Under the pieces are notes generated by a model, which did no database searches, had not been told where the DNA came from, and saw nothing but the letters and a program-made list of their open reading frames with translations. A stretch of DNA of 64,000 nucleotides from Terfezia claveryi (taxonomy: Eukaryota > Ascomycota > Pezizomycetes > Pezizales > Pezizaceae), in contig WHUX01000023.1 in NCBI GenBank assembly GCA_015179025.1, forward strand, positions 186,001 through 250,000. The letters run 5' to 3'. Positions 11,638 through 25,300 of this stretch are shown in pieces (position 1 is the stretch's first letter; every line of letters starts with the position of its first letter). A program made the position numbers and the translations under genes.

Positions 11638-13277
11638 TCACCAAACTTTAACCTGATTCTTCCCATCCAAAAATTGAATCATCGCCCACTTCCCTCCCCA
11701 AGCCCACTTCCTAGCATCCCCGGTATCCCCTGTCTCTTTCTTCAACCTCTCATCCACCCCTTCCGCCAACCCCACCACCACATCTGACTTACACGTCCTC
11801 AAAGTCAACACTCTAAATCCCTTAGCCATATCCCCAACAGCATCCCTAAACGGCGTCGTAGGAGGCCACATCGCATCCGCCGTCAATTTGCGGTAATTCA
11901 AATCCCCCTTAAAAATCACCAGCTGCGAGGCTTGCAGGTCTGCCTTCAGCTCTTCGTTGACGTGGGGGAGGCGGTGATAAGAGTGGGCTGAAGTCCAGAA
12001 CAGGTTCGGCCGGATGATAAGCCGGCCCTCGCTGTGGTGAGTGGAGAGATTGTTAAAAAGGTGGGACAGTGTGGAGACTTGTTCCGCAGTGAGGTGAGCA
12101 GCGGGAGTAGCATCACTGCTCCCTCCGGAGGATTCAGAGAAGAATCTCTGAGGGTTTTGGAGGGCTGACAGGAGGTCGAAGAAGTCTCTCGGAAGCACAT
12201 CACTTACGAACCATGGGATGGATTTAGGGTGTAGGATAACATTTGTAGCTAGATTACTTTCGAGAAGGTATCCTGCTAGAACTAAGTCGACGAAGAGCTC
12301 GAATCCGGAGTTGTCTAGGATGATGTCAATGGTTCTTTCTTCCCCCGATTGGCCGTTTTCCCGAAGCTTTGTTAATACGTCATAAACCTCCGGTAGGTCG
12401 TTTACAAGTATGTTCTTCTCTGCTCTCTTCCTAGCTTCTGCACCTTGGAGTTTCTGAATATCCTCGTATGAGAGGGATGTAAGAAGGGATAAGTCCGTAG
12501 CGTTACCCCAGAGACAAATCTCCATCATTTCAATGAAGAGGAGTTTTTCTTGCTCGGGGTAGTGTGGACACCTTCGGAGTGCTTGGTCGAGACAATTCGC
12601 TCATACTGATGAGCCAGTTCGATCACGGCAGGGAGGGACGAACGGAAGGTGGAGCTCTTCTGGCGGTGGAAGATGTCGTGGGATTTCCAGTGGTTGGAAA
12701 GGGAGAATGAGATGGCGATGCGTCGGTAGAGATAGCATTCAATGTAAAGCCAGGGACCGCCAAACCACTTGGGGTTTCCAAGCGCTTCGAGTTCGCGATT
12801 ATAGTCCGCAATGTCCGGTTCGCCGTCCTCTGGGAGTGGGCTGTAGTCCGAGATTCAGCGTCAGTGACCTTCACTCCATAAGATTAAGCCTTCCCCAGGT
12901 GAACGAACGTTAATACTCGGTCATGTTGCACCTCATACTTCAACTTTGCCAACTGCTCCACGATTTTCTTCCCCTCGGCAATCTTCTCTGGTACTTCTGC
13001 ATTCCTAGTCGCTTGGAAAATATCATCGATACCTTGTGTCTATCGTTAGGATCAGTATTATTCCTGCCATTCTAAATCCCGGAATTAAGTAATTTGTCTA
13101 TATACATACAATTATGATAGGCCATCGATCCCGCGCCGAGATGTAAGCAAAGGAGTTCTTGTCACTCGAAAGGTAGGGTGCTACGCCGGCATGTTAGCTG
13201 TAGTCTCAATGCTATCCCCACAGTTTGAAAAGTGAAATATCGGTGACACACTCACGAATTTTAGGATCGTATTCCAT
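11638..13277 (-). CDS. ARMT1: ARMT1/DUF89-type damage-control phosphatase, one apparent frameshift
   Basis: Four exons on the minus strand: 13277-13256, 13180-13110, 13039-12909, 12840-11638. Introns are 75, 70 and 68 nt; intron 3 has an unusual GTTCGT donor. The N-terminus has the typical SFAYISARDRWPIII and TQGIDD blocks. Exon 4 has CLWGNATDLSLLT, the metal-site region DNSGFELFVDLVLAGYLL, FKGDLNYRKLT, and an RTCK motif matching the RTxK signature of subfamily III DUF89 proteins. The family dephosphorylates sugar phosphates and related metabolites and has been linked to protein carboxyl methylation. The exon lengths sum to 1427 nt, one short of 476 codons. The frame breaks at about 12585-12606, between the ELAHQYER block and the CPHYPEQEKLLFIEM block. 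This is a one-base deletion, an assembly error or a pseudogene. An in-frame ATG at 13286 is an alternative start. Confidence 0.88.
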
Positions 13278-16200
13278 CACGAGCATATGTTTGTTTTTGA
13301 CTGGGATGGAGTACTGTGCGGATTGCTAATGGGTTCGATGTTGGTGGGGTAGGGTTACTTGTTTCATGGGCACGTGAGCCTTACAGTAGTTCCTGTGATT
13401 ATGTAATATTTATAGAAGTAATGTAGTTCAGGGTAATCCTCTCTGGCCTCATCTTCATCTGTTACCTCGAACATGTTCTCGACTCTGGCTACTCGTCTCC
13501 CTAGCCTGGCACCGAGACTACCGTCTCCTCTGAATTGTCAAATGACCTTTAAACTCCACATGACACTAGTCCCACGACCAAGAAATGGACCCCACAGTAG
13601 GTGTAAATACGATATAATTTCCATTTGTAACCCCGGTCTTATTCGATACAGTTGCGAATACAAGCGGTAAAATGAATCACAAACCATTACGCATATACGC
13701 AAGAACAATGTAACTTATAGCAAGAGGTTTCATGGCTTTTCTCCCACTGGAGAAGCCTCTTTATCCGAGAAATGAGTCCATAACCAACTCGGTAGAAGGC
13801 TCACAGTCCGTGTTGGTGAATGATATTGAGGGTAACTAACTGGTCAACCCGGTCAGAATTTATGTACATAATTGAATTAAAAAAAACAAAAAACTAGAAG
13901 TTCAACATAAATCGCATGCTGATATGTTTGTTCCTTTATACTCCTCAGAACATTTTAATATTATTCCTGACCATTTGCAACCGTAGCCAAGTCTCATTAT
14001 TGTTAGCGAGAGTGAGCCCTTATCAGATCCTTCGGAGCGCTAAAGCTTGGCACATGCTTGCTCGAGAGGGGTTGCATGCCCTACACTAGAAGATGCTCTT
14101 TGCCCTGTGTTCTTCATCAGCTACTTACTTAAGTACACAAGCTTCTCCAACAACCCACAGCCACGCTTCGACCAGGACATCGCCTCCTTTCTAAATTCTG
14201 GTTGTGAATCACTATACTACTGACGACTTTATCGTAGTTTATCAGTTGAGTGGCCTGATTCCTTACATCCGCAATTCTAGCGCCCCGCGAGAACTTATAT
14301 TCGCGACAGGCCCGATTTGCCGGGGGGGGGAAGGCCCTGCGGGAGGTAATAGTTATGCTCGTTGGGGCCCGGGCCTTGCGGGAGCTAGTTGTATTGCCTA
14401 AGGTGTAAACATGAGGGATAGATTTATGAGACCGGGCACTCACGTACTTGGATTAAATACAGCTGCCGAGAATAGCAAAAAAAAAAAAAAACAGAAAATA
14501 GGCAATGAATGTTAACAAAAGAGCCGGTGGGAATAAATAAAATAGAACATGGGCAGCGAAGGTTAAACAGAAGGGCTGGCAACATGAATAGTAGTATGAA
14601 TATCTCGTAAGACCTAGATAACGTGGTTTGGAGCTCAAGATGAAGGTTTTTTGTTTTGTAGGATGACATTGGTTAGTACATCCTAGCTTCAAAGTACGCA
14701 GGAGCAGTGGCGGGTTTGACATTTCCCTTTATGCTTGCAACTTGGTCCCGGATGTGTTGACGTACTTAACGATAGTGCCTCTCGTAATGATAACCAGTTC
14801 ACATTGTAAGAAGACAAGCCATCTAGCTGAGTTATATCAGGGTACATGATGTTTGTAGGCAGCCATTCCGGTTTCCAAGCTGCTTATAATATCCATTGAA
14901 AATGTTATGACAGGTGTCTACATCAAGAAGAATTTTATGGTATTGGGACACCTGCTGCTCTCTCCCATATATACTACTTTATTAGTTAATACTTTCATGA
15001 GGATTTCCACGTATATCCACTAAATCAATTTGTACTTGTTCCCATAATTCTGATACGAAAATAGGTTTCTTCATGGTCCTCTCACTTGGACCGAATAGGA
15101 GTAATGAGTATCAAAAAAATAAAAATAAAAAATGAGACCACACAATTCTTAGCTGGACTGGGCCATACCGAATAGCCGAGCTCCCCACGAGTATGAGGAA
15201 TCGCCCAAAGGTAATCTATAGTCAATTGATTAACTCACTTTGGTATAGCAAACGGTCATTCTAACTTTAGGACCTGCACTACGTATTCTTGCCACAGGTT
15301 GTATGTATGCTGTACACAAGCCGGACATGCCAACTCAAGGAGATATGCAAGCGGGGAATATAAAGGTACTGTAGTCTAAGCAATGGAAAGACCTAATATC
15401 TTACAAAATGAACGTAACCTCAAATACCCATACCTACAACCTTAAACAAGTACAACATGTCATCATCTAGACCTCTATCAGCTGATTGCGTCAAAATCGG
15501 CCTATTTTATTCCTACCTCACTTTGAGGAGTATCTCAGCAAGTTGGATACACCTCGCTTCCGTCTAACCTTAAATTGATGGGGAGTAATGAGGCAAACAT
15601 TGCTTAATCAGGGCCTTTAGACAACTAAGGGAAACACCGGAAATGAGCAGCATTAAATGAATGCTTTCCAAAATATGGAAATCTATTTAAAAAGCCTATG
15701 CTTGCACAAAAGGAAGCTGGAATTGCTAATCAGCGGGTTGATTTAAACCAGGAGGCATATGATATTATCGTTATAACTCATCGCTTGCTTCACGCCGGTA
15801 AAAATAAATCATTACAATGTAGCTCTAACTAATATTATGGAATCACATGAAGGTGAGTTAGGATATAACTAGTTATAAGATACTGGATCCAGGTACCCTG
15901 GATTTACAGCACTGTGTATCTATGTGAAGAATAAATCATGAACAACTCAACATAATACCTTGCACTGGCCAGCAAGCCAGTCAAGACAGCAGGTTCAGAT
16001 GCCAGATCTCCAGACCCATAAACTCTGGAACGACAGATTACGGAACCAGCCACTGATGCATGGTCTCAGCAGCGGGACTAGAGGGAACACTAGAAGGGCC
16101 AGTGCACTGAAGTACAAAGATGCGAATTTCCATGATGCTTCGATCTGGCGCTGAATAAACCACACTTACGGAACTATGTATCAATGGGCAGTTTCAGATC

Positions 16201-16800
16201 TTTGCTACATAGATATGCCCAAATCTTGCGAGCTGTTTTGCCAGTATAGGCCGGCCTACCAAACGCTATTATTAGATGACCACTAGTCACATTTTTCTAT
16301 GATAAAAAAAATTAGTGTCATGTATACCATGAAATTCTGAAAAAGTAAAATTATGGCAGACAAATACCTACCATGAGACGATATTCTGTGCCATAAACAC
16401 CTACACAAGAAACACTATAGCTATACTTAATTATTCCCTATGCCATACCTTCGATAACTTACACATGTCCAACAGCAACGGCAGTGACGCCCATACTGTT
16501 AAAGACATGGTATACCGTAGAATCTCGCGTATAGGAATGTATTACCAATTAAGAAAGTATCCTTGACCTTGAATAAGGATCTGGATTTGAGACCTTACCC
16601 AGATCAAGATGTAACTTCTTGTAAGGTAAATAGCATAAACGGGAAATTAGAAGAGATGGAGGGTGTGTATGAAGACAACTCAACAGAATTCCAGACACAA
16701 TCAAAGTTCAGCACATGGGCCTGCACACGCAAGAAGCATGAGACTTGGTGAAGAAGTTGTTGATTGATACTGTCTGGTATCTAAAAAGGCTCCGTATATA
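13278..16800. other. Intergenic, no gene supported
   Basis: Upstream flank of the ARMT1 gene and beyond. Only short open frames without motifs, an A tract near 14478, and one LINE tail at 15069-15142 (listed separately). Confidence 0.5.
15069..15142 (+). repeat. LINE/SINE 3' tail, isolated copy
   Basis: It contains the 18-nt hairpin GGTCCT-CTCACT-TGGACC (15075-15092), then AATAGGAGTAATGAGTAT and an A-rich tail. It matches the end of the LINE at 16805-17790 and the copies at 38.7, 41.7 and 43.8 kb. No coding part is attached, so it is a strongly 5'-truncated LINE or a SINE with the same tail. Confidence 0.7.
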
Positions 16801-16804
16801 TATT

Positions 16805-17790
16805 TCTATATATATTTTTTTAAATTCATTACTCATATGCGGTCCCTGGAAGGGGACCATGATGAGCCACCCGGAAACCCGGGTGGATTCAGATAAGGCA
16901 AGTTAATCTGCCAGGTCCGGCGCCTATATACCGCAAATGAACAGACTCGAGTGCCAACAGGCGAAAGCAAATATGGAGGGACGGTAAACTCAAGGACCCA
17001 TTAGCCGAACTAAGACATGGACCAAGAAATCCAACTCAAGGGCCAGATAACTCTGGGATAGACATATAAAGACGAAGGCACGAGACTCCTATGCTGTCAT
17101 TAACCGGCAATGCGCCCGAAAGTCCTAACTGACATAAGTGCTTAAAAAATGAAAAATTAAAATAAGGAATCAAACCCAAGGGTAAATAAAAGCATATGAA
17201 CTGGAGCCGGAACCGAAACCCCTCCAATAAAGCAAAACAATAACCAACGGGGAACAAATATGGAAAAGATCAATGCGAGACTCCCTGACTATATAAGTCA
17301 ATAAACTCCAGTGCCCTTCAGTGGTTACCCACCTCTCCCCACCAAGCGTCGATAGAAATAATCGAAAGAGGCTTCTACTGCGTCCCACTCTTCTCCATCT
17401 CCAAATGGGGGAGTCTAGGTCCTCCCAGTCCTTAATGCCTCCTAGAGCCGCCCTGTGTGTGTTGTAGTCTGGGCAGGAGAAGGCATGTGACGGCCGCCTT
17501 TTGTGTTGTGGCTGCAGTGGCAGTTACGTTACCGCTCTGCGACTTGTGGATGTGATATAGCTAGTCTGGTTTGATATAGCCAGGCCCCGACCCGTGCGTA
17601 GCCAAGTGTAGGTGGAGATGGCGTGGCGGTTCCATTCTGATCTCTGAACACCGGGATCTGAGCCTGTCCGTGCCTCGCCTCTGGGCCTCTTAGAGGCTTT
17701 TCTGATGACTCCTTCCGTGACAATGGAGAGGATCCGTGTATAAGAATCCCCCGAATATAAGAAACTACATCTCGAATATCATGGACCATG
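16805..17790 (-). mobile_element. Tad-like LINE, 5'-truncated 3' portion
   Basis: On the minus strand, broken frames read YTWLRTGRG, then a CHC-containing stretch, HAFSCPDYNTHRAALGG, KDWEDLDSPIW and EEWDAVEASFDYFYRRLVGRGG-stop (about 17640-17325). This is the zinc-knuckle-containing C-terminus after the RNase H of Tad-clade non-LTR retrotransposons. It resembles the second LINE relic at 48.9-49.4 kb (YTWLRTNRG). Frameshifts separate the blocks, so the copy is dead. About 500 nt of 3' untranslated sequence follow, ending in two hairpins (16867-16886 and 16841-16858), the motif GAGTAATGA and an A/T-rich tail. The 5' end near 17790 is approximate. Confidence 0.75.
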
Positions 17791-20700
17791 TAGTTAGTTA
17801 TGAAACGTTTTTTGTAGGCAAAATTACGCGTAAAGCCTAGAACTGCCGAACTTTCAGTTTATGGCATGAGTATTTTAAAAAAATTAAAAAAATAAACAGT
17901 TTAGGGCATTGATGTTCGGCACAACACAAGATCCAGTGCACGTGGAAGTAAATCTAAGGTACATCAACAATCTGGTGTAATTCCCATGGATAAACATCGG
18001 CAGTCAAATTTAGGAAGATGTGGTGTTGGATTTTCTATGTATACACGGCCACTTCATAAAGCCCCAATAGTAAAATCCAACTAGAAGATGACTCTATAAT
18101 TCTCCAGTCTCGCACCAACTCATATGATTGCCACAATTACCGGTACTGTCCAGTTCAAATGAGAACAGAAGCACGCCCAAAGCTAGGGGATGCTTAAAAA
18201 GAATCCGATACGGGCCTGTGAGCATTAGGTAGCGTGATCACGCCAAATCCTGTACAGTGAAGCCCCAATAATGCACTTTTTATATCTTCATTAATAGCCT
18301 CTCTTTTGGCATCAAACATCCATCTCCAACAGTGGTGTTACCCTCAAGAGCTGGCTTTTGCATCCACATGACCTCCACATTTGCATGCTTCTGCATACGA
18401 GTAATCAATATGCATTTACACAGAGAGTTGTGGCACGGCCTCGATCCGATGATCATTTAGGACCTCCTGTACCTGCCGATCTCTCCCACTACCGGCGCCG
18501 GGATCGGCTGTCACGGCTGCAGCTGCACCACCTGAGGTGCCGCCCTATACCGGTTTTCATTGCATACAGATCAATTCTAGGGCTCATCACTGCCAGGTAC
18601 AACAGTTCTATTACGTTAACATTCAGCAATCACAACGATTAGTCAGATACGGTAGTTCAAACAATCGTCGTGATTATTGAACGGAATAAAAAACAGTAAG
18701 GTACAACCTACAACCAAATTTAGATTTGGCCATGTACTTAATAGGTATCACAGGTTGCTCCATCTGGCCATCGACTGCCGGTTAAACTTTTAAAAAAAAA
18801 ATATAAATACGGTTACCGGTACTCCGTACTCCATGCAATGATGGTCAACTTGGGATAAACTAACCACCAGTTCGCAATGCATACTGCCTGATCCTAACAT
18901 CCCTAGAAAGGCGTATAAAATTAGTAGTACTCGGCTCGTATCCATGATATGCTAGTGCTAGAGTATATACTACAAGAGCAATCCTCTCCATTTTCGTGAA
19001 CTGTATTTCGGCTTCACACCTCGTCGACGACGGGACCGCTGCAGCAAAAGTTCGAGGTTTACCCCCGGTCGGCATATCTTCACTACAGTATGTATATGTA
19101 GGTTTAATTTATACGTGCAATGCTTATCAAAGAAGCGGCACAGTGCGGTACCTACATACGTATGCAAGCGAACGAAAACGCTAGACGCTCCTGGTCTCGA
19201 CGGCATGGTACAGACGCACTCAAAATTGATCGGACAGTGCAGCTGCATACCCGGCGATTGTTTGTACAATACATGTTGGTTGTTCTACCTTAGTACGCAT
19301 CTGCAGGTACATAGTTGACCAACCGGAGTGTGTAATTGAGGCATTTCCGCCCAAAGTGACTATGTGGGGTACCAGCACCGATCCTCGAGCTCTCTCAATT
19401 TTATTTTCCTCTTACCTGGGTTGGGAAGACACTCTATTTCTACGACGAATCGCGATGGTGCAGGTCACACAATTGAATTGTAAGCAGGTCGATATAACAA
19501 TGCATTGGTTCATTGATCAACTACAGAACATGAACCTACGTTGCACACGGCTATTGCCTATCGTGGCCGTAAGTACCGGTACATACATAGGTTTCATGTA
19601 GCACTGCATAAGCCGGCGGAATCTACGGATGGTAGTACCTACCACGGCACCGGAAAAGAATAAACACTTTGCAAAAAAACAAACCACAGAGCCCCACCAG
19701 TAAATCACTTCCCCAGCACCCGAGAATAAATTAAGGTGCAAGATAAGGAGAGTACCGTTGACAGGTTGTCTCAAGCCGGAGGGTAGAACTCTGAGCGGGG
19801 TATATTGTGGCCGAGACTAAAAAAAAGTTTCCTGCAAGGTACGGTCCCAGTTGAAGAAAAATTCAAACATACATGTAACATGCGGGTTTTGGACAAGCTA
19901 TAGAGTACTAACATGCACATGTCCGAGACAGCGAACTTCATTCGGATACTTGAGTGGAAATAAGTTTCCTTCCAACCGTGAAGCTAGGATCCAGTGCACC
20001 TGATCAAACTGTCATGCTTCTTCACCTACTATTTCAGGTGTGATTGAAATCCATGTCCTTCTCAATTCATATGCGATTCACACATTGTTTGTTGAGGGTA
20101 GATGCATGTCCGAATCGAATTGTTGATCTAATAGAATGCCACAATGCTTATTCATGTTGTTTAAGCAGGCCTACAAGTCAGTCTTCCAAAGACCCCAACC
20201 AAGCAAAAAGATACCGGTACATTGTATATGGGCGGAATTTACCTCCCCAAATTCGCTAATAGTTCGGCACCCAGTGCTTGCAGGCGCAGAAAAGGCTTCT
20301 ATGGGTAGCTTAATAAGCAAAAGTATATGGAAACTTTAAAAAAAAAAAAAATCCATGAATTATAAACTTTTGCCTTGCAGCTCGCGCTGCTAGGCCAAAT
20401 CAGCATCACCAGTCTCAACATAAATAATTTTTTTTTCAATAAGAAAGTTTTATAAACACGTAAGACAGAATCTACCTTAGGTGATTGGATCTACCTTAAG
20501 TTGACTAATATATAAGACATAAGGCAGGAAGCGCCAAATAACCAGCTCACCTCACCAGCTGGCAGGTGCATATCTATACATGTACATGATAACCTACAAA
20601 TAGGGCCTCATAACGTCGAAGGTACATTGCTTCTGTGAGTACAATAATAAATATAAGGTATATTGTCCTATCACTCATTCATACCTTGCATGACGTGATC

Positions 20701-21906
20701 ATTCCTTTTCAATCCAGTTTAAAATCAAAAAAAGCGCGAATAAGTTTGCAAAAATCATTCCGTCGACACTCCGAATGCGAATTCAGCTGCATGCTCCAGA
20801 AGGGTCCCAACTGGCAAACAAACTAACAAACTACAGCTTTTTTTAGGTACCCCGCTCAGTATTTTCATCACCAAGTCCTAGAACACTACAAGAACACGTC
20901 ATACGGTGCGTGCATGATTATACGTAATATGCCAATCATATACCTACAAATTCGTCTACATGATTGAAGATCCGTTTTTAATCGAGCAAACTGCATTATT
21001 CTTTTTCTGTTGCCGCTGTCTTATGTATACCCTTTGGATTTGGTTGACATTGATACTACTCCATTGAGTAGTCGACTGTCCGTCTATAAAATTTATCCTA
21101 CAGGCGCCCCATTTGTAGCCTGCAGCTGAATGTCTAGGAGCAATACTGTAGCTGAATGATCTCAACAGATAATATGTATAGACGAAGTGAAAACGTAATT
21201 GCTAAGATCAACCTAGTGCTGGATAAGATAGTGTATGCAGGCCGATGCGGTGAATGTTGACGCTCGCACGTACATATACCTATATTCCGGATCCTATAGG
21301 GAGCGGTTTACTTGGGCCCCAATGGTGACCGTATATACGTACCGCAATCCTAGGCTTCCATGACCAGCCTCAGGCTCCGACACATGCACGTGCATTGCAA
21401 TTGAGCAAGCAGCAAGCAGCCATTTGCAAATATACCAAATTGAACACTAGCCCAACTACAGAATTGAGTAAAAAGAGCTGCGTACTCTGGTTAACAGAGA
21501 GTGTAAGAGGTACCCCTTCGCTAAATCGCTTATGGGCATATATGCAGGTTGAAGCCCTAAAAGAGATTTTGATCTTATAATTAGAGATAGTACGTCGTCC
21601 ACCACATAATCCCAAGGATTTACGATATACGTACATGTATGCAATTTCCACTCCACGTCCATGCTAACCTAAAGTTATATGGGTTCAAACCACGGTATGT
21701 ATAAGTATGACAAGAATGGAAGCTTATACACCTATATGTTCTGTAAATTTTTGTAGTCTTGATGCACATACACGGAATAGGAGATAGCTACTAGTTCTAT
21801 ATGAGCTATTTTGTGTTGGCAAATGGGTGGTGTTCTAATTATCCAAAACTCCTAAGTTAGAATAATAATTCTTGAATCAGCTATATTTGCCTATCTAAGA
21901 ACTCTG

Positions 21907-21956
21907 TGTTCTAGAACTCCACGGTTTTAGAATTCCGCGGTTTTAGAATTCCGCGG
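21907..21956. repeat. 16-nt tandem repeat, about three units
   Basis: Two perfect copies of GGTTTTAGAATTCCGC (21923-21954) follow one degenerate copy (GTTCTAGAACTCCAC). Each unit holds a near-palindrome (AGAATTCC). No function is apparent. Confidence 0.7.
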
Positions 21957-22376
21957 GGTCAATCTTGATGTATAGTGCTCTGAGCAGCCATCATAAACTC
22001 ACCTATTAAAGTTTCAACGCTAAGCATATCGCGCAGTAGAAGCCAGACTACCCCAAACTGACCGCAGATCATAATTTGAGTTTAGGTAAATTTCGCGACA
22101 GTTACTTGTGATATATATGATCGAGACTAATATATATAGCCTTTGCCGGGTCATGCTAGGTAAGTGTTTCTGCTCTGCGCCGCCTCTAGGAAACGCCATA
22201 CTTAGAAAAATTCTCATGGAGTCGCTAAATTCGCAAATTCGAAATAGCATCACGACCCTGTTTCTGCATATAAGCTTCAGTGCCGTCCTCATACATGAGA
22301 ACCTTCGCAATTCAATCAGCCTAATGTATTGAAATGTACTGTAATATTGTATTTAATGAACACCTCTATATAATGT

Positions 22377-22399
22377 ACTTTATATATATATATATAAAG
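22377..22399. repeat. TA microsatellite forming a palindrome
   Basis: A (TA)n run flanked by ACTT and AAGT gives a nearly perfect self-complementary stretch. It is a simple repeat with no gene attached. Confidence 0.75.
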
Positions 22400-25300
22400 T
22401 GATATATAAGTCAACTCAATATGTAAGTAGTGTATAAATTGAAAATCATCTTTCCATGGTATCTGAAAAATTTAAGATCAAGACCCCAGAACATGCCTCG
22501 TTCTTTGATACTTGGTAAGCTGGCTGGGTATGGCTATCATAGATGAAATTTCATCTGCATGCATCGTTTCAAGGAGGTGTATATGAGGCTCTTAATGCAT
22601 GAATTATTATTTCCTACTTAGGCAGTCATCAATTGGCCTATTGGCAGGAATTACATTTTTTTTTTTCGGTTTAAATCATTAGTTATATTGAATCCGCCTA
22701 GGATATGACGAGACTGTCCCAATCTCTCTACCCTCCTATCTCGTTTCATGATTATAAAGCACAAAAAGGAAGGGCACAAAATCAAGAACTCCGTCAATTT
22801 ACTACACCGCTCCAAGGTTTCCCCGGCCTCTGCCACCATTCGCCACTTGCTATCCCCACTCTGTGCCAGTCCATGTTGTGAATTCCACTGTGCCTTATAC
22901 CCACACCAGGCATAGTTTCCTTGGCCTTTCGCACGTCTTGTCCCTCACTTTCTCTACTATCCAGATTTACGAACGAGGGATCGCCCGGGAATAGATGTTG
23001 TAAATACGAATACGAATGTCTTGTCCTACCTATCTAGGTACAAGGCTGTGCTGACTGCAAATTCGAGTAATATCTCAACCATCTAGAATCAGTACGTAGG
23101 CCCTGACATTCCCCACTCTGGAAGTCTTTCGCAAAGCATGTAACTTATTTCGGTTTTGTTGGGTCGTCGGGCACAGAGCAGTTAATTCAGGACACCTCAA
23201 GTATGAGTCCACCTCTAGTTTCAGACTCGCCGTCACCTCCCGCTTATCACCAGAGCAGCAGTGCTACTACCTTCCGTGAACACTGTCATAAACATTGAGA
23301 GAGAAAACTCAGAAGAACTGAATTGGCTCAGAGCTGAGATTAGCCGCTGTGATCTCACGAATCTTGGATATCTGTACACCAGGGTGGAACTGCATAGAGC
23401 CCGACATTCGGTGTCAGATCTACCACTCACATCGAAGTGGGACGCCAAACATAATCGAGCCCCATGATACCAAAAAAAAAGGGAAATGTTTTATATCACC
23501 AAAAGCCAAATAGGTACATATTGGCCATCCCATGGCCGGTCTGCTCGGCACTTGAGGATCTATACCGATAGGATGTCGATGCCCATGCAGCATCTCGTGG
23601 CCGGCCCAGAATGCAAGGGTACTTGAAAACCTGCAGACTCAGCTATGATACAGCCGCAACAATTGGAGATCCGTTACAATCTACACATGCTCCGTTGCAA
23701 GATGTTACCTTATTCATGCCAACATGTGCCAACCAGACTAGCCAACACAGCTGTCCTATTCGTCACATTAGGGAAGGTATGGAAGGTAACTTCCGGCCAG
23801 GCGCACTGCGTGCACCATTCACACGTGCTTCATGCTTCAAAACACCCCTTTAAGCCCAATCTCGCGAATCGACCATCTTGGCTCCCACCTTACCTACTTC
23901 TCGGGTGTTGTAGGAGAAGAGAGATTGCGAAAATTTCCCGAGCGTTACATGCGACCGGGGTTTACCGGTAAGGGGCTGTACAAACGCTAACGTGGGACAA
24001 AACGAATTCAAAACTTCAAGAACATGGGGCTGGTACTCTGAAGCTGCATTGCTCAACCTCGTCGTGCGGTTGGGATCGACATCGACATCTTAAGCTTACA
24101 AGCTTCCAAGACTCCCAGTGCTGACTCAAATCCTTGAAAGAGAAGTAGTGTCATTCCACAATTCCCCTAGATCTTGTCACCCTTTTCTGGTAGGAAATTT
24201 ATATATAAATTGTCTCTTCTGCCGTTACATGTGTCAGAAGAGGCTTTGTAAGAAAAGAATCGGATGACATATGGGAAGTAGTCTGGACATGGGGCTGCTA
24301 GATGGATAACTCCAAAAGAGAAATCCTTCCCTTAAAAGATGGACTCACTCCCAGCTCTTCTTTGTTCCAAAATCGAGCCTTTGGGTAGCGAATGATCTTA
24401 GGCGCTGGTCAAGTACATAATTCGAAATGGGGATTCCGAGACTGTAATTTGTCTTATATTACAACCAGCACATTAACCGAAACGTCGCCGTATTAAGGTT
24501 GACTAAACGCCCCTTCCGTGCGTTTCAGTTTCAACCATTTCAACCACACCATAATGTAAGACAGCTGGTGTGCGTTTTTTCGGTTAGTTAGCCATCCCAC
24601 CGTCTTCGAGTTTCCCTGTCTTCTGATATCATCATGGAGTCGATGGTGTCCTTTGTGAACTGACTTGTCTGTCTTGCCAGTTTCCTTAGTTGTTGAGCCA
24701 AATTGCTTTCTCAGGCTCAAAATATTAGCTGTAGCCATCATTAAAGTTGGTCCGAGCTTGGAGTACTTATTAGAATAGTACTAGGGCATACTACAGTCTG
24801 CGGTACCGGTGGCTCGGGGCCCGCGCCGCAATGCCTTGCAATTGGCCCCCACAATTCATCTAAGCCAATGCAGCAGGCTACAATTGCAAGTGGGGAACAG
24901 TCCGCAAGCCATTCAATTCGAACTCATCAAGGAATTATGCATATGAAGGGAGGAAAGTCTCTTTGATCAGCAGTCTCAAGCATTCCCCTGAAACCACTTT
25001 CTGCAAAAACAGATGCTCCTGCGCCGCGATGGGAATAGCCTGATACTTCTGTTCCACCATGGTACCGCACCGTTAATTCTTCCCTGTCAGGTCCAGGGTC
25101 CTTTACCCAACCCGTCTCTGATTTTCCGGCAAGTCTGTACTACAGCCACCCGACCCATAGGTCGCGCGGCCGATGGTCACTGAAGATACCCACTATTAAT
25201 AACTAGCACGTTTACAATCAAAACCCTAGACAACTTTACTTTTGATCCTGGTCACGGGGCGTTCCTAGTAGGTACGGGGATGGAGTCTCTATGGGGATGG

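Noticed and set aside
21675..21700. GGTTCAAACC resembling a tRNA B box
   Set aside because: No A box or cloverleaf arms at proper distance; no tRNA gene could be folded here.
24493..24741. 82-codon Lys-rich minus-strand frame
   Set aside because: It starts with ATG, but has no recognised motif, splice context or neighbour support.
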